Assembly (NCBI RefSeq): GCF_000744705.1
Contig: NZ_JQML01000001.1
Span: 2,046,001 to 2,110,000 of the forward strand
Direction of reading: 5' to 3'
Source of the DNA: Streptacidiphilus albus JL83
GTDB lineage: Bacteria; Actinomycetota; Actinomycetes; Streptomycetales; Streptomycetaceae
DNA length: 64,000 bases
Shown: positions 43,134 through 54,097 of the stretch, in pieces
Numbering within the stretch: position 1 is the first letter of the stretch
How the letters are laid out: each line of letters begins with the position of its first letter
Made by a program: the position numbers and the translations under genes
The notes under the pieces: model-generated
What the model was told of the DNA's origin: nothing
The model's database searches: none
What the model saw: the letters and a program-made list of their open reading frames with translations, nothing else

Positions 43134-44543
43134 TCACCGCTCCCTGCGCTTCCGGGCCTTCCCGAGCCGCGCGATGGTCCGTTGGGGCAGCCCGAGGATG
43201 CCTCGGGCCGGGCTGTTCCGTTTGGCCAGCCTGCTCCGGGCGGCCAGGGCCGCCTTGGCGGAGGGTTCGCTGCGTGCGAAGCAGAGCAGCATCCCCACCG
43301 CGAACATGGTCGGCAGCAGCGCCGAACCCCCGTAGGAGAACATCGGGAGCGGGACTCCCGCGATGGGAAGGAGTCCGAGCACCGCACCAATGTTGATCAC
43401 GGCCTGAGCCATGATCCAGGTGGTGGCGCCTCCCGCTGCGTACCTGGTGAAGGGGTCCTTCGTGCGTCCGGCCACGCGGATACCCGCATACCCTAGTGCC
43501 GCGAAGAGGGCGAGCACCGACAGCGTCCCCGCCAGACCCAGTTCCTCGCCGGTCACGGCGAAGATGAAGTCGGTGTGCGGCTCCGGGAGTTGGCCCCATT
43601 TCTCGACGCTGGCGCCGAGGCCGGTGCCGAACAGACCGCCGGTGGCCAGGGCGTACACCCCGTGAACAGCCTGCCAACAGGACCCGTCGGCGGGCATGTG
43701 GGTGGCGCCGATGCAGTCGAGCCGGCCGAGCCGGTGCGGCACCAGCACGATCAGCACGGCGCTGAACGCCAGGGCGATGGCGGCGGCCCCGGCGAAGAGC
43801 CGCATCGGGGCGCCGGAGAGCCAGAGCTGACCGAACAGCAGCGCACAGATGATCATGGCGGTGCCCATGTCGCCGCCGACCAGGACCAGGGTGAGCAGCA
43901 GCACGCCCATCGGGACCAGCGGCACCAGCAGGTGCTTCCACTGGTCCAGCATCTTCAACTGCTGCTTCCGGGCCAACAGGTCGGCTCCCCAGAGCACCAG
44001 CGCGAGCTTGGCGAACTCGGAGGGCTGGATCTGCACCGGGCCGCCGAGCCTGATCCAGTTGCGGTTGCCGTTGACCGAGGTGCCGACGCCGGGGACGGCG
44101 ACCAGCAGCAGCAGTCCGATCACCGCGATCAGCAGCGGGTAGGCCAGCGCCCGGTGCAGCCGCACCGGCATCCTGACGGCGACGAACATCAGCCCGCTGC
44201 CGATCAGCACCGAGGTGAGCTGCTTCTCGAAGAAGTAGGCGAAGGGCAGGCCGTCGCTCCTGGCCTCGATCTGGGAGGCGGAGAACACCATCACCAGACC
44301 GAGGACCAGGATCATCGCCGAGGAGCCGAGCAGCAGGTAGTAGGGCGTCAGCGGGCGCTCCAGGCCCCGCTGGAAGCGCCGCCAGGCCGAGGAGGGGCGG
44401 CCGAACACGCCGTACGAGCGGAAGACCGCCACGTGCGCCTCGGCGGCCTGCGGCGGGACCGCCGAACGGCTCCGCGGCCGGGCCGCCGGGCGGCTCGGCG
44501 TCCGGGCCGCGGGGCGGCCGTGGCCGTCGCCGGGTGCTGGCAC
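43134..44543 (-). CDS. ftsW: SEDS-family glycosyltransferase FtsW
   Basis: A 469-residue, ten-TM peptidoglycan polymerase of the divisome. An N-terminal Arg/Pro/Ala-rich cytoplasmic tail (~55 residues) precedes TM1. SEDS motifs: 'NRNWIRLGGPVQIQPSEFAKLAL', 'LVLVGGDMGTAMII', 'HTDFIFAVTGEELGLAG', and 'GVPLPMFSYGGSALLPTM' near the end. It works with the FtsI/PBP encoded upstream in the operon. Confidence 0.95.
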   Translation of the reverse strand: MPAPGDGHGRPAARTPSRPAARPRSRSAVPPQAAEAHVAVFRSYGVFGRPSSAWRRFQRGLERPLTPYYLLLGSSAMILVLGLVMVFSASQIEARSDGLPFAYFFEKQLTSVLIGSGLMFVAVRMPVRLHRALAYPLLIAVIGLLLLVAVPGVGTSVNGNRNWIRLGGPVQIQPSEFAKLALVLWGADLLARKQQLKMLDQWKHLLVPLVPMGVLLLTLVLVGGDMGTAMIICALLFGQLWLSGAPMRLFAGAAAIALAFSAVLIVLVPHRLGRLDCIGATHMPADGSCWQAVHGVYALATGGLFGTGLGASVEKWGQLPEPHTDFIFAVTGEELGLAGTLSVLALFAALGYAGIRVAGRTKDPFTRYAAGGATTWIMAQAVINIGAVLGLLPIAGVPLPMFSYGGSALLPTMFAVGMLLCFARSEPSAKAALAARSRLAKRNSPARGILGLPQRTIARLGKARKRRER

Positions 44544-44585
44544 GGCTACCCCTCTCCCCTGGTTCGAACGCGCTGCCCGCCGGCG

Positions 44586-46046
44586 CTAGGCCGGGCCCCG
44601 TTCCGCCAGCGCCAGTGCGGCGGCGGCGAAGAGGTCGCCGCGCTCACCGTAGTTGGTGAACATGTCCATCGAGGCGCAGGCCGGGGCCAGCAGCACGGTG
44701 TCGCCCGGCCGGGCGAGTCCGGCGGCGGCCCGGACGGCCGCGTCCATCGCCGGAGCACCAGTCTGGCCGTCGGGCAGCTCGATGACCGGGACCTCGGGGG
44801 CGTGTCGCGCCAGCGCCGCCCGGATCAGCGCCCGGTCCGCGCCGAGCAGCACCGCGCCGCGCAGCCGGGAGGCGGCGCCGGCCACCAGGGCGTCCAGGTC
44901 GGCGCCCTTGGCGAGCCCGCCGGCGATCCAGACCACCGACTGGTAGGCGGCCAGCGAGGCGGCGGCGGCGTGCGGGTTGGTGGCCTTGGAGTCGTCGATG
45001 TAGACGACCCCGTCGACCTCGGTGACCCGGGCGATCCGGTGGGCGTCGGGACGGAAGGCGCGCAGCCCGTCACGGACGGCGCGCGGCTCCACCCCGTACG
45101 CCCGGGCGAGCGCGGCGGCGGCCAGCGCGTCGGCGATGTTGTGCGGAGCGGACGGCTGGACGTCGCCGACGGCGGCCAGTTCGGCCGCCGCCCGGTGCCG
45201 GTCGTCGATGAAGGCGCGGTCGACCAGCAGCCCGTCGACCACGCCGAGCTGCGAGACGGTGGGCGCGCCGAGGGTGAAGCCGACCGCCCGGCAGCCCTCC
45301 TCCACGTCGGCGGCGCGGACCAGCTCCTCGGTGGCCGGGTCGGCGGTGTTGTAGACGCAGGCGACCCGGTTGCCCTCGTAGATCCGGCCCTTGTCGGCGG
45401 CGTAGGCGTCCATCGAGCCGTGCCAGTCCAGGTGGTCGGCCGCGATGTTGAGCACCACGGCCGAGTGCGGGCGCAGCGAGGGCGCCCAGTGCAGCTGGTA
45501 GCTGGACAGTTCCACGGCCAGCACCTCGTAGGGCTCCTCGGCGAGGACCGCGTCCAGCACCGAGACCCCGACGTTGCCGACGGCGGCGCTGCGCCGGCCG
45601 GCGGCTTCGAGGATCGAGGCGAGCATCTGGACGGTGGTGGTCTTGCCGTTGGTGCCGGTGACGGCCAGCCAGGGAGCGGGCTCGCCGGTCGAGACCAGCG
45701 GGGCGCGCAGCCGCCAGGCGAGCTCGACATCACCCCAGACCTGGACGCCGGCCGCCTCGGCGGCGGCGAACAGCGAGCTGTGCGGCGGCCAGCCGGGCGT
45801 GGTGACGACCAGTCGGGTGCCCTCGGGCAGGCTCTCGCCGTCGCCCAGCCGGACGCTGACGCCCAGTCCGCGCAGCTCGGCGGCCTGCGCCTGCTGCCGG
45901 GGGCCGGTGCCGCCCTCGACCACGGTGACCCGGGCGCCGAGCCCGTGCAGCACCCGGGCGGCCGGCACCCCGGAGATGCCCAGGCCCGCCACGGTGACCG
46001 GGAGGTCCTTCCAGTCCGGGGTGGGGGTGTCCGCGACCGCGGTCAT
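44586..46046 (-). CDS. murD: UDP-N-acetylmuramoyl-L-alanine--D-glutamate ligase
   Basis: A Mur ligase of 486 residues. The N-terminal Rossmann domain ('[21 protein letters not shown]') precedes the ATP-binding '[15 protein letters not shown]'. The catalytic His region '[20 protein letters not shown]' and the C-terminal '[15 protein letters not shown]' complete the family set. Start ATG at 46046 overlaps the mraY stop as ATGA. Confidence 0.96.
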   Translation of the reverse strand: MTAVADTPTPDWKDLPVTVAGLGISGVPAARVLHGLGARVTVVEGGTGPRQQAQAAELRGLGVSVRLGDGESLPEGTRLVVTTPGWPPHSSLFAAAEAAGVQVWGDVELAWRLRAPLVSTGEPAPWLAVTGTNGKTTTVQMLASILEAAGRRSAAVGNVGVSVLDAVLAEEPYEVLAVELSSYQLHWAPSLRPHSAVVLNIAADHLDWHGSMDAYAADKGRIYEGNRVACVYNTADPATEELVRAADVEEGCRAVGFTLGAPTVSQLGVVDGLLVDRAFIDDRHRAAAELAAVGDVQPSAPHNIADALAAAALARAYGVEPRAVRDGLRAFRPDAHRIARVTEVDGVVYIDDSKATNPHAAAASLAAYQSVVWIAGGLAKGADLDALVAGAASRLRGAVLLGADRALIRAALARHAPEVPVIELPDGQTGAPAMDAAVRAAAGLARPGDTVLLAPACASMDMFTNYGERGDLFAAAALALAERGPA

Positions 46047-47155
46047 GCGCTCACCCAGCCCGCGTAGAACAGGCCGAGACCGACCGCCACGCAGAGCCCC
46101 TGGATGATCCAGAACCGGACCACGATCAGCACCTCGGACCAGCCCTTGAGTTCGAAGTGGTGCTGCAGCGGGGCCATCTTGAAGACCCGCTTGCCGGTCA
46201 TCCGGAAGGAGCCGACCTGGATGATCACCGACAGCGTGATCAGCACGAACAGGCCGCCGAGGATGGCCAGCAGCATCTCGGTGTGCGAGCAGATGGCGAG
46301 CCCGGCGAGGGCGCCGCCGAGGGCCAGCGAGCCGGTGTCGCCCATGAAGATCTTGGCGGGCGAGGTGTTCCACCAGAGGAAGCCGAAGCAGGCGCCCATC
46401 AGCGCGGCGGCGACCACCGCCAGGTCCAGCGGGTTGCTCACCTGGTAGCAGTTGGGTCCGGCGGTCGCCGCGGAGCTGCAGGTCTGGCCGTACTCCCAGA
46501 TGCCGATGAAGACATAGGCGCCGAAGACCATCACCGAGGCGCCGGTGGCCAGGCCGTCCAGACCGTCCGTCAGGTTCACGCCGTTGGACATGGCCAGGAT
46601 CATGAAGATCGCCCACAGCGCGAACAGCACCGGGCCGAGCGACCAGCCGATGTCGCGGACGAAGGAGAGCTTGGTCGAGGCCGGGGTGGTGCCGCTGCTG
46701 TCGGCGAAGTTCAGCGAGCCGACCGCGAAGACGATGCCGACGATCAGCTGGCCGGCCATCTTCGCCTTGGCCCGGAGGCCGAGCGAGCGCTGCTTGACGA
46801 TCTTGATGTAGTCGTCCAGGAAGCCGACCAGGCCCATGCCGGTCATCAGGAACAGCACCAGCAGCGCGGAGGCCGAGGGCACCGAGCCGACCATCAGCTT
46901 GGTCAGGCCGTAGGCGACCAGGGTCGCCAGGATGAAGGCGATCCCGCCCATGGTGGGGGTGCCGCGCTTGCTGTGGTGGGCCTTGGGCCCGTCGTCCCGG
47001 ATCATCTGGCCGTACCCGTGCCTGGCCAGAATCCGGATCAGTATCGGGGTGCCGACGAGCGACAGCACCAGGGCGATCGCGGCGGCGAAGAGGATCTGCC
47101 GCATCGGCGAGCTGCTGGAGGAGGCCAGCTCGACCATGGCGAGACGGTCGGTCAC
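46043..47155 (-). CDS. mraY: Phospho-N-acetylmuramoyl-pentapeptide-transferase
   Basis: Makes lipid I from UDP-MurNAc-pentapeptide and undecaprenyl phosphate. Ten-TM enzyme. Signatures: '[18 protein letters not shown]', '[15 protein letters not shown]' (catalytic Asp region) and 'FFELKGWSE'-like '[19 protein letters not shown]'. The GTG at 47155 overlaps the murF stop as GTGA and has GGAG upstream, giving 370 residues. The ATG at 47104 (MRQILFA) matches where homologues begin but has no clear ribosome binding site. Confidence 0.95.
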   Translation of the reverse strand: MTDRLAMVELASSSSSPMRQILFAAAIALVLSLVGTPILIRILARHGYGQMIRDDGPKAHHSKRGTPTMGGIAFILATLVAYGLTKLMVGSVPSASALLVLFLMTGMGLVGFLDDYIKIVKQRSLGLRAKAKMAGQLIVGIVFAVGSLNFADSSGTTPASTKLSFVRDIGWSLGPVLFALWAIFMILAMSNGVNLTDGLDGLATGASVMVFGAYVFIGIWEYGQTCSSAATAGPNCYQVSNPLDLAVVAAALMGACFGFLWWNTSPAKIFMGDTGSLALGGALAGLAICSHTEMLLAILGGLFVLITLSVIIQVGSFRMTGKRVFKMAPLQHHFELKGWSEVLIVVRFWIIQGLCVAVGLGLFYAGWVSA

Positions 47156-48570
47156 GAGGACGCTCCGTCCACCGCGTCATCGGACAGCAGCGCCTCGGCC
47201 ACCCGTTCGAGCCCGACCGAGCGCGACGCCTTCACCAGCACCACGTCCCCCGGCCTGACCCGCTCCCGCAGCAATCCGATCGCCGCACCCACATCGGACA
47301 CCAGCACCGACTCCTCACCCCACGAACCTTCGTTCCTCGCGCCCAGCTCCATGCAGGCCGCATCCCGGCCGCCCACCGCCACCAGCGTGGTGATGTTCAG
47401 CCGTACCGCCAGCCGGCCCACCGCGTCGTGCTCGGCGAGGGAGTCCTCGCCGAGTTCCCGCATCTCCCCCAGCACCGCCCAGGTTCGGCGTGCCTCGGGC
47501 CCTCTGCCGCCGATCGCCGCGAGCGCCCGCAGGGCGGCCCGCATCGACTCGGGATTGGCGTTGTAGGCGTCGTTGACGACGGTGACACCGTCCGCACGCT
47601 CCGTCAGTTCCATCCGCCAGCGCGAGAGGCTGCCCGCCCCGCCGAGCCCGGCGGCCACCTCCGCGACGCCGAGACCGCACTCCAGCGCCACCGCGGCGGC
47701 GGCCAGTGCGTTCGACACATGGTGCTCACCGTAGAGCCGCATGGCCACCGGAGCGGAACCGGCAGGTGTGACCAGGGTGAAGGCCGGGCGTCCCGTGCCG
47801 TCCAGGCGGACGTCGACCGCCCGCACCTGGGCGTCCGGGGACTCGCCGAAGAAGACCACCCGCGCCCTGGTCCGCGCCGCCATCGCCCGCACCAGCGGGT
47901 CGTCGGCGTTGAGCACCGCGACCCCGGTCGGGTCCAGGCCCTCCACCAGCTCGCCCTTGGCCTCGGCGATGGCCTCCCGGCTGCCGAACTCCCCGACGTG
48001 CGCCGAGCCGACGTTCAGCACCAGGCCGATCCGCGGCGGCACGATCGCCGACAGCGCGGCGATGTCGCCCTTGTGCCTGGCGCCCATCTCCAGCACCAGG
48101 AACCGGGTGTCGGCGGTCAGCCGCAGCGCGGTGACCGGGGCGCCGATCTCGTTGTTGGCGTTGCCCAGGGTGTAGACCGTCGGGCCGGCCTGCTGCAGCA
48201 GCTGGGCGATCAGGTCCTTGGTGCCGGTCTTGCCGGCCGAGCCGGTGAGCGCCACCACGGTGGTTCCGGCCGCCTTCTCGGCGACCGCGTGGGCGAGCCG
48301 GCCGAGCGCCTCCACCACGTCGTCGACGACCACGGCCGGAACGCCGATCCGCCGCGAGGCGAGCACCGCGACCGCACCGCGCTCCACCGCGCCGACCGCG
48401 TAGTCGTGACCGTCCACGCGCTCGCCGACGACGGCCGCGAACAGCGCGCCGGGCTCGACCTCGCGGGAGTCGTGCACGACCGGACCGGTGACCGGCGCCT
48501 GCGGGTCGGGCGTGTCAAACAGGGTCCCGCCGGTGGCCTGGGCCACCTCGGCGAGGGTGAGCGGGATCAC
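47152..48570 (-). CDS. murF: UDP-MurNAc-tripeptide--D-Ala-D-Ala ligase
   Basis: A Mur ligase of 472 residues adding D-Ala-D-Ala. ATP-binding '[20 protein letters not shown]', '[16 protein letters not shown]', and '[16 protein letters not shown]' are MurF signatures. GTG at 48570 ([10 protein letters not shown]) has AAGGAG 10 nt upstream; the longer frame enters murE. It lies 7 nt after murE. Confidence 0.96.
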   Translation of the reverse strand: MIPLTLAEVAQATGGTLFDTPDPQAPVTGPVVHDSREVEPGALFAAVVGERVDGHDYAVGAVERGAVAVLASRRIGVPAVVVDDVVEALGRLAHAVAEKAAGTTVVALTGSAGKTGTKDLIAQLLQQAGPTVYTLGNANNEIGAPVTALRLTADTRFLVLEMGARHKGDIAALSAIVPPRIGLVLNVGSAHVGEFGSREAIAEAKGELVEGLDPTGVAVLNADDPLVRAMAARTRARVVFFGESPDAQVRAVDVRLDGTGRPAFTLVTPAGSAPVAMRLYGEHHVSNALAAAAVALECGLGVAEVAAGLGGAGSLSRWRMELTERADGVTVVNDAYNANPESMRAALRALAAIGGRGPEARRTWAVLGEMRELGEDSLAEHDAVGRLAVRLNITTLVAVGGRDAACMELGARNEGSWGEESVLVSDVGAAIGLLRERVRPGDVVLVKASRSVGLERVAEALLSDDAVDGASS

Positions 48571-48577
48571 GTTGGCT

Positions 48578-50290
48578 CTACTCCTTGGCGTCGCCGTGCC
48601 GGGTACGCACGGCGTCAATGGTCGGGCTCGACCTCAGGATCGCCTCGCGCAGCACCGCGCGGTCGTCGAAGGGTCGGATCTCGTCATGGACGTACTGGCC
48701 CAGTTCGTGGCCCTTGCCGGCGACCAGCACGCAGTCGCCGGGACGGGCCAGGGCTACCGCGGCGGCGATGGCACGGGCCCGGTCGGGCTCCACCAGGACC
48801 GCCCCGCGCTCGGCCTCGGGAACCTCCACCGCGCCGCCGAGCATGGCGACGAGGATCGCCAGCGGATCCTCGGTGCGGGGGTTGTCGCTGGTCAGGATGG
48901 CGGTGTCGGCGCGGCGGGCGGCGATGCCGCCCATCGGGCCGCGTTTGAAGGGGTCGCGGTCGCCGCCGCAGCCGACCACCACGTGCAGCCGGCCCTTGGT
49001 GACCTCGCGCAGCGAGTCCAGTGCGGCCTCCAGCGCGTCCGGCTTGTGGGCGTAGTCGACGACGGCGACGTAGGGCTGTCCGGCGTCCACCCGCTCCATC
49101 CGTCCGGGCACCCCGGCCACCGCGGCCACACCGGCCGCCGCCTCGGCGAGCGGCAGTCCGGCGACGGCCAGCGCGACGATCGCGGCCAGCGCGTTGGCGA
49201 CGTTGAAGGGACCGGGCAGGGCGACCGAGGCGTCGACCGACGCACCGTCAGGGCCCGCCACCCGGAAGACCGATCCGGCGGGGCCCAGCTGGAGGTCCAC
49301 GGCCCGCCAGTCGGCGTCCGGATCGCCCTTGGCCGAGTAGGTGACCACCGGGATCGTCGCCTCGGCGGCCAGCCGGCGGCCGTAGGGGTCGTCCAGGTTG
49401 ACCACTCCCCGCCGGGCCCGCCGGGGCGTGAACAGCCCGGCCTTGGCCCGGTAGTAGTCCTCCATGTCCGGGTGGAAGTCCAGGTGCTCCGGCGTCAGGT
49501 TGTTGAACACCGCGACGTCGTAGACCACGCCGTCGACCCGGCCGAAGACCAGGGCGTGGCTGGAGACCTCCATCACCAGGGCGTCGACCGCGCGCTCGCG
49601 CATCACCGCGAGCACCGCGTGCAGGTCGGTGGCCTCGGGCGTGGTCCGCTCGCTCTTGATCCGCTCGTAGCCGATCCGGAGCTCGACCGTCCCGATCAGC
49701 CCGGTGGACCGGCCGGAGCCGCGCAGCCCGCCCTCGACCAGGTAGGCCGTGGTGGTCTTGCCGTTGGTGCCGGTGATCCCGACGGTGAGCAGGCCGTCGG
49801 CGGGCCGGCCGTACAGCGCGGCGGCCAGGTCGCCCATGACCGTCCGGGGCGCGTCGACCACCAGCAGCGGCAGTCCGCAGCCGGCCGCCCGAGCGGCGCC
49901 GTCGGCGTCCGTCAGCAGCGCGACCGCGCCGTTCCCGGCGGCCTGGGCCGCGTAGTCCGCGCCGTGCGCGTGCGCGCCCGGCAGGGCGGCGTAGAGGTCG
50001 CCCGGACGGACCGCACGGGAGTCGTGGGTGATCCCGGTGACCAGTACCGCTTCGGCGGCGGCGGGGAGCCCCAGCAGGGCGGCGAGCTCGGCGAGCGGGG
50101 TGGGGCGGGTCCGCGCGGGGCGCGGCGGGGCACTGGAGTGGATCTCCTCCGCCACCGCTTCGTCGAGGGGCTCTGGATCACGTGAGGGCACGGCCGTGAG
50201 GTTACCCGTATCGACGGGCCCGGGGCCAAGCCAGGGGGGCCTCGGGCCGGTCCCGGAGGATTCGTCGCCCTGCGATGTGACGGAGGTCAT
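48578..50290 (-). CDS. murE: UDP-MurNAc-L-Ala-D-Glu--diaminopimelate ligase
   Basis: Adds the third residue of the stem peptide. ATP-binding '[16 protein letters not shown]', 'MEVSSHALVFGRV' and the substrate motif 'TSDNPRTEDP', whose DNPR specifies diaminopimelate. Streptomycetes use LL-DAP, so that isomer is the expected substrate. At 570 residues it has an extra ~65-residue Pro-rich N-terminus compared with typical MurE. ATG at 50290 is followed by TSVTSQGDES; a later start cannot be excluded. Confidence 0.95.
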   Translation of the reverse strand: MTSVTSQGDESSGTGPRPPWLGPGPVDTGNLTAVPSRDPEPLDEAVAEEIHSSAPPRPARTRPTPLAELAALLGLPAAAEAVLVTGITHDSRAVRPGDLYAALPGAHAHGADYAAQAAGNGAVALLTDADGAARAAGCGLPLLVVDAPRTVMGDLAAALYGRPADGLLTVGITGTNGKTTTAYLVEGGLRGSGRSTGLIGTVELRIGYERIKSERTTPEATDLHAVLAVMRERAVDALVMEVSSHALVFGRVDGVVYDVAVFNNLTPEHLDFHPDMEDYYRAKAGLFTPRRARRGVVNLDDPYGRRLAAEATIPVVTYSAKGDPDADWRAVDLQLGPAGSVFRVAGPDGASVDASVALPGPFNVANALAAIVALAVAGLPLAEAAAGVAAVAGVPGRMERVDAGQPYVAVVDYAHKPDALEAALDSLREVTKGRLHVVVGCGGDRDPFKRGPMGGIAARRADTAILTSDNPRTEDPLAILVAMLGGAVEVPEAERGAVLVEPDRARAIAAAVALARPGDCVLVAGKGHELGQYVHDEIRPFDDRAVLREAILRSSPTIDAVRTRHGDAKE

Positions 50291-50359
50291 ATCGTCAACT
50301 CCGCTTCGTAGTGTCTGTGCAGCTGATACCGACCGACCGTGGGTCTCTCCTGATAGGAC

Positions 50360-52393
50360 TCACCAGTTGACCGGGAGGTTCGCCGCCGCCGCACCGGTCG
50401 GCGGCACCTGCAGGCTCTTCAGGGCGAACTCCATCACCTGCTTGAAGACCGGGCCGCACAGCTCGCCGCCGAAGTGCCCGTTCACCGGGTTCTGGACCAC
50501 GCAGGAGACGGTGATCCGCGGCCGGTCGGCCGGTGCGAAGCCGATGAACGAGGAGGTGTAGCCGCTGTAGCGGCCGGTCGTCGGGTCCACGCGGTTGGCC
50601 GTGCCGGTCTTGCCGGCCACCAGGTAGCCGGGGATCTGCGCCATGATGCCGGTCCCCTCCTGGCTCGCCACCACCGACTGCAGCATCTCCGCCACCGTCT
50701 TCGCGGTCTGCGCGCCGACCACCCGGGTCTCGGCCGGCGCCGGGGCCGGCACGAACACGCCGTTCGGCCCGGTCACCCCGGCGACCAGCGAGGGGGCCAC
50801 CCGGACCCCGCCGTTGGCGATGGTGGAGTAGACCGAGGTGGTCTGCAGCGCGTTCACCGAGAGCCCCTGCCCGAACGGGATGGTGTACTGCTGCGAGGCC
50901 GACCACTGGTCCGGCGGCGCCAGGATGCCCGGCGTCTCGCCCGGGAAGTCGAGGCCCGAGGGCTGCCCGATGCCGAACTTGGTCAGGTAGCCGTAGAGCA
51001 CCCGGTTCGCCTGCTGCTGGGTCGGGCCGAGCTGCTCGGCGGCCAGGATGGTGCCGATGTTGGACGACTGCGCCAGCACCCCGTTCAGGGTCAGGTGCTC
51101 GGTGCCGTGCGCCACGTCGTCGTGGAACAGGGTCCCGCCCCGGGGCAGTGTCCCCGGCACGGTGACCTTGGTCAGCGGCGTCGCCACATTCTGCTGGAGC
51201 ACCGCCGACATGGTCATCAGCTTGCTCACGCTGCCCGGCTCGTAGGCGTCCTGGAGCGCGGTGTTGCCCAGGTCGGCGGGGTCGGCCCGGGCCAGGTCGT
51301 TGGGGTCGAACCCGGGCGCGGTCGCCATCGCCAGGATCTTCCCGTCGGTGACGTCCTGGACGATCACGTAGCCCTGCTGCGCCCCGGCCGCCCGCACCTC
51401 GGCGGTGATCGCCTGCTGGGCCTCGTACTGGATGTCCCGGTTCAGCGTCAGCCGGATGCTCGACCCCGGGACCGGGGCGGTCTCGCTGCCGCCGGCCGTG
51501 GGCACCTCCTGGCCGCCGGACTGGGCATAGGTGGTCTTCCCGTTCCTGCCGCTCAGCAGGGCGTTGTACTGCTCCTCCAGCCCGCCCGAGCCCGCCCCGT
51601 CGGCGTTGACGAAGCCGATCACGTTGGCGGCCAGCGAGCCGTCCGGGTAGACCCGCTTGGTGTCCTTCTGCCGGAAGACCCCGTTCAGCACGTTGGCGCA
51701 GTCCTCGTCGACCCGGCCGGCGTCCCCGGCCTTCAGCGCCAGGTTGTTCTCGGTCAGGCAGTGGCCGCTCCAGGCCTGCGCCACCAGGGTGTTCTCCAGC
51801 GCCGTGACCTGGTTCCAGGTCTGCGGCGACTGCTGCTTGGCCAGCAGGGCGTAGCGGTCGCCGGGGCCGGTGTAGGTGAGCCGCCGGGTCAGCGTCGGCA
51901 CGTCCACGCCCAGTATCGGCGACAGCAGGTCGGCGGCCCGGGCCGGGCCGTCCGGGATGTGCGCCTGCCCCGGGGTGAACATGTACGGGTCGGCGGTGAT
52001 GTCGTAGGCGTCCACGGTGGTGGCCAGGACCACCCCGTCGGCGTCGGTGATGGTGCCGCGCTGGGCGGGCAGGGTGACCGTCTGGTAGAGGTTCACATTG
52101 GCCTCGGCGGCCAGCGCCGTCGAGTCGACCAGCTGGAGCTGGACCAGTCGGCCCACGAAGAGCGCGAAGGCCGCGCCGAGCGCCACGGTGACCAGACGCA
52201 GCCGCCGCTGGGGGCTGGCCAGCTGCAGCGGTCCGGAGCCGGCGGGCCGCTGCGGACCCCGCCCGGACCGGGCGGCGGCGGGACGGCGGCGCGGCTCGAC
52301 CGCACGGCGGGCCGGCTGCGGCACCTGGCGCGGGGCGCGGGGGCGGCCCGGGCGCGGGGCGCGCGGCGGCTGCGGGGAGCGCGGAGTGCCCAT
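50360..52393 (-). CDS. ftsI: Class B penicillin-binding protein (FtsI/PBP3)
   Basis: The septal transpeptidase, 677 residues. A ~60-residue Arg/Pro cytoplasmic tail precedes the TM helix (about residues 66-84) and the PBP dimer domain with 'PAQRGTITDADGVVLA'. Transpeptidase motifs: SVSK at 388-391, SSN at 443-445, KTG at 595-597. Its ATG overlaps the ftsL-like stop by one base (TGATG), so the two are translationally coupled. It is the cognate enzyme for FtsW encoded in the same operon. Confidence 0.96.
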   Translation of the reverse strand: MGTPRSPQPPRAPRPGRPRAPRQVPQPARRAVEPRRRPAAARSGRGPQRPAGSGPLQLASPQRRLRLVTVALGAAFALFVGRLVQLQLVDSTALAAEANVNLYQTVTLPAQRGTITDADGVVLATTVDAYDITADPYMFTPGQAHIPDGPARAADLLSPILGVDVPTLTRRLTYTGPGDRYALLAKQQSPQTWNQVTALENTLVAQAWSGHCLTENNLALKAGDAGRVDEDCANVLNGVFRQKDTKRVYPDGSLAANVIGFVNADGAGSGGLEEQYNALLSGRNGKTTYAQSGGQEVPTAGGSETAPVPGSSIRLTLNRDIQYEAQQAITAEVRAAGAQQGYVIVQDVTDGKILAMATAPGFDPNDLARADPADLGNTALQDAYEPGSVSKLMTMSAVLQQNVATPLTKVTVPGTLPRGGTLFHDDVAHGTEHLTLNGVLAQSSNIGTILAAEQLGPTQQQANRVLYGYLTKFGIGQPSGLDFPGETPGILAPPDQWSASQQYTIPFGQGLSVNALQTTSVYSTIANGGVRVAPSLVAGVTGPNGVFVPAPAPAETRVVGAQTAKTVAEMLQSVVASQEGTGIMAQIPGYLVAGKTGTANRVDPTTGRYSGYTSSFIGFAPADRPRITVSCVVQNPVNGHFGGELCGPVFKQVMEFALKSLQVPPTGAAAANLPVNW

Positions 52394-52806
52394 CAGTTGC
52401 CGCCCCCGCCGACCAGCGGGGCCGGGCTGCCCAGCACCGTGCCGTCGTCCTCGATGAAGGCCGGCACGCCGCCCGGGACCATGCCCAGCTGGTGGGCGCG
52501 GGCGGCCAGCGCGTCCGGGTCGGACCAGCCGGCGATCTGCTGCTGCATCCCCTGCTGCTCGTCCGTCAGCTTCGTGGTCCGCTGCTGGAGTTGGGACAGC
52601 TGGAAGGAGCCCTGGTTCAGCGCCGTGTTCAGCATCAGCAGCGCGATCAGTCCGCCCGCCAGCATCAGCACCACCATGAAGGCGAAGGGGCCGCGCCCGC
52701 CCGTCCGCGCGGAGCCGCGCCGCGCGGTGCGCCGCGCGTCCGGCCGCCCGGCGCCGCGGCGCGGTCCGACCGGGGCCGTCGTCCCCGCCAGTCTTCCCAC
52801 CGCCAC
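52393..52806 (-). CDS. FtsL-like septum formation initiator protein
   Basis: A 137-residue bitopic protein. A basic cytoplasmic tail of ~40 residues is followed by a TM helix (FAFMVVLMLAGGLIALLML, about residues 41-59) and a heptad coiled coil ('QLSQLQQRTTKLTDEQQGMQQQI'). A C-terminal 'ALAARAHQLGMVPGG' region follows. The position between rsmH and ftsI is the ftsL position of dcw clusters. It would recruit FtsW/FtsI; sequence similarity in FtsL is weak, so the name rests on topology and context. Confidence 0.88.
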   Translation of the reverse strand: MAVGRLAGTTAPVGPRRGAGRPDARRTARRGSARTGGRGPFAFMVVLMLAGGLIALLMLNTALNQGSFQLSQLQQRTTKLTDEQQGMQQQIAGWSDPDALAARAHQLGMVPGGVPAFIEDDGTVLGSPAPLVGGGGN

Positions 52807-52834
52807 CGCTGTCCCCTCCTGCCCGTCCTGCGGA

Positions 52835-53812
52835 CTACTTCACCGACAACCTGATTCTCTCTGCTGCGCGCAGCCGAGCCGGGGTGGCGCGACGGTTCTC
52901 CGCAATCTCTTCATCGGTCGGCAGCTCCGCGCCCCGGGTCAGCAGCTTGAACCGGGGCTGGTGCTCCTCCGGGACGATCGGCAGTCCGGGCGGCGCGGTG
53001 GTCGCCGCGCCGGCCGCGAGGAACTGCTTGACCAGCCGGTCCTCCAGCGAGTGGTAGGCCAGCACGGCGATCCGGCCGCCGACCGCGAGCGCGTCCAGCG
53101 CCCCGGGGACGGCCCGTTCGAGCACCGACAGCTCGCCGTTGACCTCGATCCGCAGCGCCTGGAAGGTGCGCTTGGCGGGGTTGCCGCCGGTCCGGCGGGT
53201 GGCCGCGGGGATCGCGTTGCGCACCAGGTCGACCAGCCGGGCGCTGTTGGTGAACGGTTCCTTCTCGCGCTCCCGCAGGATCACCGAGGCGATCTTCCCG
53301 GCGAAGCGCTCCTCGCCGTAGACCTTGAGCACCCGGGCCAGGTCGCCGTGCGAGTAGGTGTTCAGCACCTCGGCGGCGCTGATCCCGGTGGACTGGTCCA
53401 TCCGCATGTCGAGCGGGGCGTCCTGGGCGTAGGCGAAGCCCCGGTCGGCCTCGTCCAGCTGCATCGAGGAGACGCCGAGGTCGAACAGCGCGCCCTGGAT
53501 CTCCGGGATCCCGAGCTCCGCCAGCACCTGCGGGATCTCGTCGTAGACGGCGTGCACCAGGGTCGCGCGCTCCCCGAACGGCGCCAGCCGCTCCCGGGCC
53601 AGCCGGAGCGCCTCCGGGTCGCGGTCCACCGCCACCAGCCGGGCCTCGGGGAAGGTGCGCAGCAGCGCCTCGCTGTGGCCGCCGAGGCCCAGGGTGGCGT
53701 CCACGACGACCGCGCCGGGGCGTCCCCGGAGGGCCGGGGCCAGCACGTCGAGGCAGCGCTGGAGCATCACCGGCACATGCTTGGCCTGGGGGGCCTGGGG
53801 GCCGGTGCTCAT
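52835..53812 (-). CDS. rsmH: 16S rRNA (cytosine1402-N4)-methyltransferase RsmH
   Basis: SAM-dependent methyltransferase (MraW), 325 residues. '[17 protein letters not shown]' is the SAM-binding loop; '[19 protein letters not shown]', '[15 protein letters not shown]' and '[15 protein letters not shown]' are RsmH signatures. Start MSTGPQAPQ at 53812 has GAGAGG 7 nt upstream; MRPTRGTS (53836) would precede that site. It is the first gene of the dcw operon here; no mraZ lies upstream. Confidence 0.96.
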   Translation of the reverse strand: MSTGPQAPQAKHVPVMLQRCLDVLAPALRGRPGAVVVDATLGLGGHSEALLRTFPEARLVAVDRDPEALRLARERLAPFGERATLVHAVYDEIPQVLAELGIPEIQGALFDLGVSSMQLDEADRGFAYAQDAPLDMRMDQSTGISAAEVLNTYSHGDLARVLKVYGEERFAGKIASVILREREKEPFTNSARLVDLVRNAIPAATRRTGGNPAKRTFQALRIEVNGELSVLERAVPGALDALAVGGRIAVLAYHSLEDRLVKQFLAAGAATTAPPGLPIVPEEHQPRFKLLTRGAELPTDEEIAENRRATPARLRAAERIRLSVK

Positions 53813-54090
53813 CGAAGTGCCTCTCGTAGGGCGCACGCACCGCCTGGTCCCCGCCCGCTCGCCTTGGGGAAGGGGCCCTCTGGCACCGGGGAAGGGGCGT
53901 CAGCGGGCGAGGAGCGGGTGGAGGCCGGGCCGGTACGTGTGGGCCGGGTCCGGGAGCGGGGGTCCGCTGCGGGTGTCTCAGGGATGGAGTCTCGGGGGTG
54001 GAGTCTCGGGGGTCGTGCGGTCCGGGACGCGCTCCCGGCGGGGCGGATGGCCGACAGCCCCTCCGGGCGCAGGACCGCTCTCGCCCGATG
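53813..54090. other. Long 5' leader of the dcw operon
   Basis: No gene is recognised between rsmH and the predicted dcw start site. The stretch includes a 14-bp tandem repeat TGGAGTCTCGGGGG twice (53985-54012). The remainder of the gap to 54393 carries the dcw promoter and the carbonic anhydrase upstream region. Confidence 0.5.
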
Positions 54091-54097
54091 TCGCGTC